From NCBI GenBank assembly GCA_903881085.1, contig CAIRSA010000035.1, positions 1 to 64,000 of the forward strand: a stretch of 64,000 nucleotides of DNA, given 5' to 3'. A program made the position numbers and the translations under genes. Under the pieces are notes generated by a model. It searched no databases and was not told the DNA's origin. It worked only from the letters and a program-made list of their open reading frames with translations. Shown here piece by piece: positions 60,637-64,000 of the stretch (position 1 is its first letter; every line of letters begins with the position of its first letter). This DNA is from an uncultured Acidobacteriia bacterium (GTDB taxonomy: Bacteria; Acidobacteriota; Terriglobia; Bryobacterales; Bryobacteraceae).

Positions 60637-61749
60637 GTGCGCCACTACTTCGACCACAACGCAACCACCCCCGTTTCGCCGCAAGCCTTGGAAGCCATGC
60701 TTCCGTGCTTTAGCGAGAGCTTTGGCAATGCGTCCAGCATTCATCGCGATGGCCAGGTGGCGCGGCAAAAGCTGGAGGCGGCCCGGCGGCAGGTGGCGAA
60801 GTTTTTGGGGTGTGGGCCGAAAGAGATTGTGTTCACCAGCGGCGGCACGGAGTCCGATAATCTCGCCATTTTGGGTGCTGGCGGCGGGCATGTTGTGACC
60901 ACCGCGATTGAGCATCCGGCGGTGATGAACGCCTGCGAACAACTGGATTTGACGGTTGTGCCGGTAGGCTCCGATGGCGTGGTTTCGCCGGACGATATCC
61001 GCCGCGCGATCCGGCCGGATACGGTTCTGGTGTCCGTGATGCATGCCAATAATGAGCTGGGCACTTTGCAGCCTGTGGCGGAGATCGCGCGTGTGGCGCA
61101 GGAAGCTGGCGTGCTGTTTCACAGCGATGGTGTGCAGGCGGTGGGCAAGATCGCAGTGGATGTGAAGGCGCTGGGCGTGGATCTATACAGCCTGAGCGGG
61201 CACAAACTGAATGCCCCGAAAGGCGTTGGCGTGTTGTATGTTCGCGATGGCGTAAAGATTTCTCCGCGGCAGTTTGGCGGCCGCCATGAGCGTGAGCGCC
61301 GCGCGGGGACTGAGAATGTGCCGGGCGCAGTGGCGCTGGGTGCGGCTTTGGATGCGCCGCGGGAATCGTATGGTGCGCTGCGTGACCGCTTGGAGCAGGG
61401 CATTCGCGAACAGGTGCCGTATGTGCGCGTGAACTGCGCGAGGTCGCCGCGCGTGCCGAATACATCAAACATCACGTTCCATGGAATTGAGGGCGAGTCG
61501 CTGGTAATCGCGCTGGATCTGCGCGGGTTTTCAGTGTCGAGCGGGTCGGCTTGTTCCAGTGGGTCAGTGGAGCCATCGCATGTGTTGACGGCCATCGGGC
61601 TGTCTCGCGATGAGGCGAAATCGACACTGCGGTTTTCGTTGGGATTGGGAAATGATGAGGCGCAGGTGGACCTGCTGATTCAAGCGGTGGCGGACTCCTG
61701 CGTGCATTTAAGAAAGTTGTCTCCGGTAAAACTATGTCAGACTCTTTGA
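60637..61749 (+). CDS. Cysteine desulfurase (IscS/NifS family)
   Basis: 370 residues from GTG 60637. Class V aminotransferase fold: [19 protein letters not shown] at the start, [37 protein letters not shown], the PLP lysine in [19 protein letters not shown], and the active-site cysteine loop [20 protein letters not shown]. It takes sulfur from cysteine onto its own cysteine and passes it on. The next gene, mnmA, overlaps it by 16 bases, which suggests its main client here is tRNA thiolation; it could also feed Fe-S assembly. Confidence 0.92.
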   Translation: MRHYFDHNATTPVSPQALEAMLPCFSESFGNASSIHRDGQVARQKLEAARRQVAKFLGCGPKEIVFTSGGTESDNLAILGAGGGHVVTTAIEHPAVMNACEQLDLTVVPVGSDGVVSPDDIRRAIRPDTVLVSVMHANNELGTLQPVAEIARVAQEAGVLFHSDGVQAVGKIAVDVKALGVDLYSLSGHKLNAPKGVGVLYVRDGVKISPRQFGGRHERERRAGTENVPGAVALGAALDAPRESYGALRDRLEQGIREQVPYVRVNCARSPRVPNTSNITFHGIEGESLVIALDLRGFSVSSGSACSSGSVEPSHVLTAIGLSRDEAKSTLRFSLGLGNDEAQVDLLIQAVADSCVHLRKLSPVKLCQTL

Positions 61750-62840
61750 TTGCCGTTGCCATGAGCGGCGGCGTGGACTCTTCGGCTGTGGCCGCCATGC
61801 TGCACAGCCAGGGTGTGCCCATCGCTGGCCTGACCATGCAGCTGTGGAATCAGCGTCGCTTGCCGGAGGTCCATGCCGAAGGCTCGACGGGCCGCTGCTG
61901 TTCGATCGACGATGTGTACGACGCGCGCTGGGTGGCGCAGAGCCTGGGGATTCCCTACTACGTGGTGAACTTTGAGCAGCAGTTTGAAGAGCACGTGGTG
62001 AAGCCTTTCGTCGCCGATTATATTGCCGGTCGCACGCCGATTCCGTGCACGCTGTGCAACAACTTCATCAAGTTCGATCACTTCATTGAAATGACCGATG
62101 GCGTTGGCGCCGGACGCATCGCCACGGGCCACTACGCGCGCATCACGCAGCACCCCGAGAGCGGCCGCTGGGAGATGCGGAGGGCGAAGGATGCGACCAA
62201 AGATCAGACCTATTTCCTGTTCGGCTTAACGCAGGCACAGCTTTCGCGCACCATGTTTCCTCTGGGCGGAATGTTGAAGAGCGAGGTCCGCGAGATGGCG
62301 CGCCAGTTGGGGCTGCCGGTGGCCGATAAGAACGACAGCCAGGAGATCTGCTTTGTGCCGAACGGCGACTACGCCACGTTTATTGAAGCCTATTTCAAGG
62401 AGCAGGGAATTGCTTCCGATATCGGCGCCGGCGAGATTGTCACGCGCGATGGAGAAGTGATTGGCGAGCACGCCGGCGTGCACCATTTCACCATCGGTCA
62501 GCGCAAAGGCTTAGGCATCGCCAGGCCCGCGCCGCTGTATGTGATTTCCACGGAGCCGGCGACGCGCCGCGTGATTGTCGGCAATAACGAAGACCTGCTG
62601 ACCGCGGACCTGACCGCCCGCGAAGTGAATTGGATTTCGATTGCTCCGATCGAGGAGCCGCGCCGCGCGCAGGTGCGCATCCGCAACAAGCACGTGGCCG
62701 CAGACGCCACGCTGATTCCCACGGGCGATCCGACGCGTGTGCAGGTAAAGTTCGATGCTCCGCAGCGGGCTGTCACGCCCGGGCAGGGCGCAGTGTTTTA
62801 TGACGCCGATCTTGTGCTTGGCGGCGGATGGATAGTATAG
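61734..62840 (+). CDS. mnmA: tRNA-specific 2-thiouridylase MnmA
   Basis: 368 residues. PP-loop [20 protein letters not shown] near residues 8-27, GLTMQLWNQ, the first catalytic cysteine in [38 protein letters not shown], and the second cysteine in [19 protein letters not shown]. Later blocks [20 protein letters not shown] complete the family signature. The enzyme thiolates U34 in tRNA Lys, Glu and Gln using sulfur relayed from a cysteine desulfurase, which is the overlapping upstream gene. Normal length; start at ATG 61734. Confidence 0.95.
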   Translation: MSDSLIAVAMSGGVDSSAVAAMLHSQGVPIAGLTMQLWNQRRLPEVHAEGSTGRCCSIDDVYDARWVAQSLGIPYYVVNFEQQFEEHVVKPFVADYIAGRTPIPCTLCNNFIKFDHFIEMTDGVGAGRIATGHYARITQHPESGRWEMRRAKDATKDQTYFLFGLTQAQLSRTMFPLGGMLKSEVREMARQLGLPVADKNDSQEICFVPNGDYATFIEAYFKEQGIASDIGAGEIVTRDGEVIGEHAGVHHFTIGQRKGLGIARPAPLYVISTEPATRRVIVGNNEDLLTADLTAREVNWISIAPIEEPRRAQVRIRNKHVAADATLIPTGDPTRVQVKFDAPQRAVTPGQGAVFYDADLVLGGGWIV

Positions 62841-62844
62841 AGCA

Positions 62845-63726
62845 TTGCGGCGCCGTTCCACAGTTCGAAACCTTTGCGAGTACGTCCCGGTTCGTTTGAT
62901 GCTGGCGACGTTGGCCTATACGCCTATGCCAGTAGCGCAGCGACTGGCCCGCACCTATACGTGGCTATTCGACAAGTTGATTCCGCGGCTGCGGCGCGTT
63001 GCCTTGCGGAATCTGGAATTAGCTGGAATGCCTGCTGCTTGTGCCGATGAGGTGTACGTGTCATTGGCGCGCATGCTTGTTTCATTCGCCCGATTTCCGC
63101 GCATTCGGCGGGATAATGTTGCGCAGTGGATTCAATATGAGGGGTTCGAGCATTTCGAGCAGGCATTGAGTAGGGGCAAGGGCGTACTCTTTGCGACGGG
63201 ACATTTGGGAAATTGGGAGCTGAGTGCGTTCTCGCACGCGCTGATGGCCTCGCCGATGCACGTTGTGGTCCGGCCGCTCGATAATCCGCTCATCGATGGG
63301 TTTGTAGAAAGGTACCGGGGGCTTTCCGGAAATAACATACTTTCAAAGAAGGATTTCATCCGGCCGATGTTAAAGGCGCTGGCAAATAATGAAGCGGTAG
63401 GGATCCTGGTGGATCAGAACGCGGGGCTCAGCGACGGCGTCTTCGTGGAGTTTTTCGGCCGCAAAGCGTGCGTGAATCCGAGCTTCGCAAAGCTGGCCGC
63501 ACGCACTGGAGCAACCGTGATTCCAGGCTTTGCCGTGTGGAGCGAGGCGGCCGCCCGGTACGTGCTGAAGTTTTATCCGCCGCTGGAAATGTCGGGCGAT
63601 GCGACGGAAGATACGCAGCGCATTCAATCGGCTCTGGAGCGCGCGATTCGCGAACATCCGGGCGAGTGGCTGTGGTTGCACCGGCGATGGAAGACGCGTC
63701 CAGCAGGCGAACAGGAGATCTACTAA
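62845..63726 (+). CDS. LpxL/HtrB-like lipid A acyltransferase family protein
   Basis: 293 residues from a TTG four bases after the mnmA stop. Family blocks: LIPRLRRVALRNLELAGM near the start, RKGV-like RGKGVLFATGHLGNWELSAF with the HxxxxE catalytic motif, MHVVVRPLDNPLIDGFVER, GILVDQNAGLSDGVFVEFFG, and GEWLWLHRRWKTRP at the end. An N-terminal hydrophobic helix (LMLATLAYTPMPVAQ) would hold it on the inner membrane. It probably adds a secondary acyl chain to lipid A or another lipid; an unusual start and coupling to mnmA should be noted. Substrate chain length unknown. Confidence 0.88.
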   Translation: MRRRSTVRNLCEYVPVRLMLATLAYTPMPVAQRLARTYTWLFDKLIPRLRRVALRNLELAGMPAACADEVYVSLARMLVSFARFPRIRRDNVAQWIQYEGFEHFEQALSRGKGVLFATGHLGNWELSAFSHALMASPMHVVVRPLDNPLIDGFVERYRGLSGNNILSKKDFIRPMLKALANNEAVGILVDQNAGLSDGVFVEFFGRKACVNPSFAKLAARTGATVIPGFAVWSEAAARYVLKFYPPLEMSGDATEDTQRIQSALERAIREHPGEWLWLHRRWKTRPAGEQEIY

Positions 63727-63729
63727 GCC

Positions 63730-64000
63730 ATGGTTCACTGTGCGTATCTGGATGGCGGACTGGTGCTGTGGGGCGGCCCGGAGGTGGGCGTAGGCGATCC
63801 GGTCACTATCCGTGTATGGCTTCCCGGCGGGAGATGGCAGGACGAAAAAGCACGGCGGCTCGACATGGCGAGCATCGTGGCGCTGTGCCATTGGGAATGG
63901 ATCGACGGCGCGCCGGATTTCAAGTTCTGGCAACAGGCGGTCCGGTTTTTTGTGAACCTGATTGTCAGGGAGCAGTTCTTGCCGTCGATGGAATACGAAT
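63730..64000 (+). CDS. Partial gene at the right edge, possible SNF2-type helicase N-terminus
   Basis: Open frame from ATG 63730 running off the window (90 codons seen). Begins MVHCAYLDGGLVLWGGPEVG and contains FKFWQQAVRFFVNLIVREQF, a helical FW-x-A-x-RF pattern that I associate with the N-terminal region of bacterial SNF2/HepA-like ATPases. No ATPase motif falls in the visible part, so the name is tentative. It starts three bases after the stop of the acyltransferase gene and is probably in the same transcript. Confidence 0.45.
   Translation, partial: MVHCAYLDGGLVLWGGPEVGVGDPVTIRVWLPGGRWQDEKARRLDMASIVALCHWEWIDGAPDFKFWQQAVRFFVNLIVREQFLPSMEYE

Overview
The window looks like a piece of an Acidobacteriota chromosome, most likely from the Bryobacterales/Solibacter lineage. 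The lines of evidence are: a protein ending in the TIGR03437 type of C-terminal domain first described from Solibacter; two very large Oar-like TonB-dependent receptors with N-terminal carboxypeptidase-regulatory domains; repeated DUF1549/DUF1553 + DUF1501 and DUF1592 + DUF1552 gene pairs; a PEP-CTERM protein; and many palindromic interspersed repeats. The lineage call is inference; no rRNA is present. A single tRNA (Asn-GTT) was seen and no CRISPR array.

Layout. 1-2.2 kb: an excisionase-like HTH gene, tRNA-Asn, small ORFs and two decayed membrane-protein genes. 2.2-7.0 kb (minus strand): a PEP-CTERM secreted protein, a histidine phosphatase, and a D-glucarate catabolic pair (glucarate dehydratase and 5-dehydro-4-deoxyglucarate dehydratase) with a 43-residue basic protein just upstream. 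7.4-15.3 kb: a TonB-dependent receptor, an apparently exported NIF3-like protein and a DUF1549/DUF1553 + DUF1501 pair. 15.4-24.9 kb: an MFS exporter, a multi-heme cytochrome translationally coupled to a PQQ dehydrogenase, a small secreted protein, a second TonB-dependent receptor, and a scrap zone holding degenerate copies of the MFS gene and of the small secreted protein, followed by a PIN toxin whose antitoxin is frameshifted. 24.9-31.1 kb: another DUF1549/DUF1553 + DUF1501 pair, a DUF4159 protein and a secreted protein of unknown role, bracketed by an inverted pair of 32-bp repeats.

31.1-33.9 kb: a two-gene anti-phage candidate, a TIR domain fused to a PtuA-like ATPase followed by a PtuB-like HNH protein (a TIR-armed Septu-like system). 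34.2-35.2 kb: a class A beta-lactamase-family protein. 35.3-43.7 kb: a long co-directional redox operon containing two beta-propeller proteins, a Tat-exported polyferredoxin, a NapH/NosR-like membrane Fe-S protein, a membrane-tethered NuoE-like subunit, a NuoF-like flavoprotein and a fusion of a NuoG-type ferredoxin region with a GltD/NfnB-like FAD reductase. Its parts suggest a membrane-bound NAD(P)H-linked, possibly bifurcating, electron-transfer complex. A 108-bp palindromic element appears to sit in frame inside the start region of the NapH-like gene.

43.7-54.9 kb: a MITE-like element, a DUF1592 + DUF1552 pair, an HDOD protein, a secreted hydrolase with a TIGR03437 domain, and a minus-strand sugar-related set (Gfo/Idh/MocA oxidoreductase, aldose epimerase, HEAT-repeat protein). 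54.9-57.6 kb: the lactate-utilisation operon lutABC. 57.6-64 kb: housekeeping genes (tsaC/sua5-mutM-SAM hydrolase as one overlapping minus-strand unit; cysteine desulfurase-mnmA and an LpxL-like acyltransferase on the plus strand), ending in a gene cut by the window edge.
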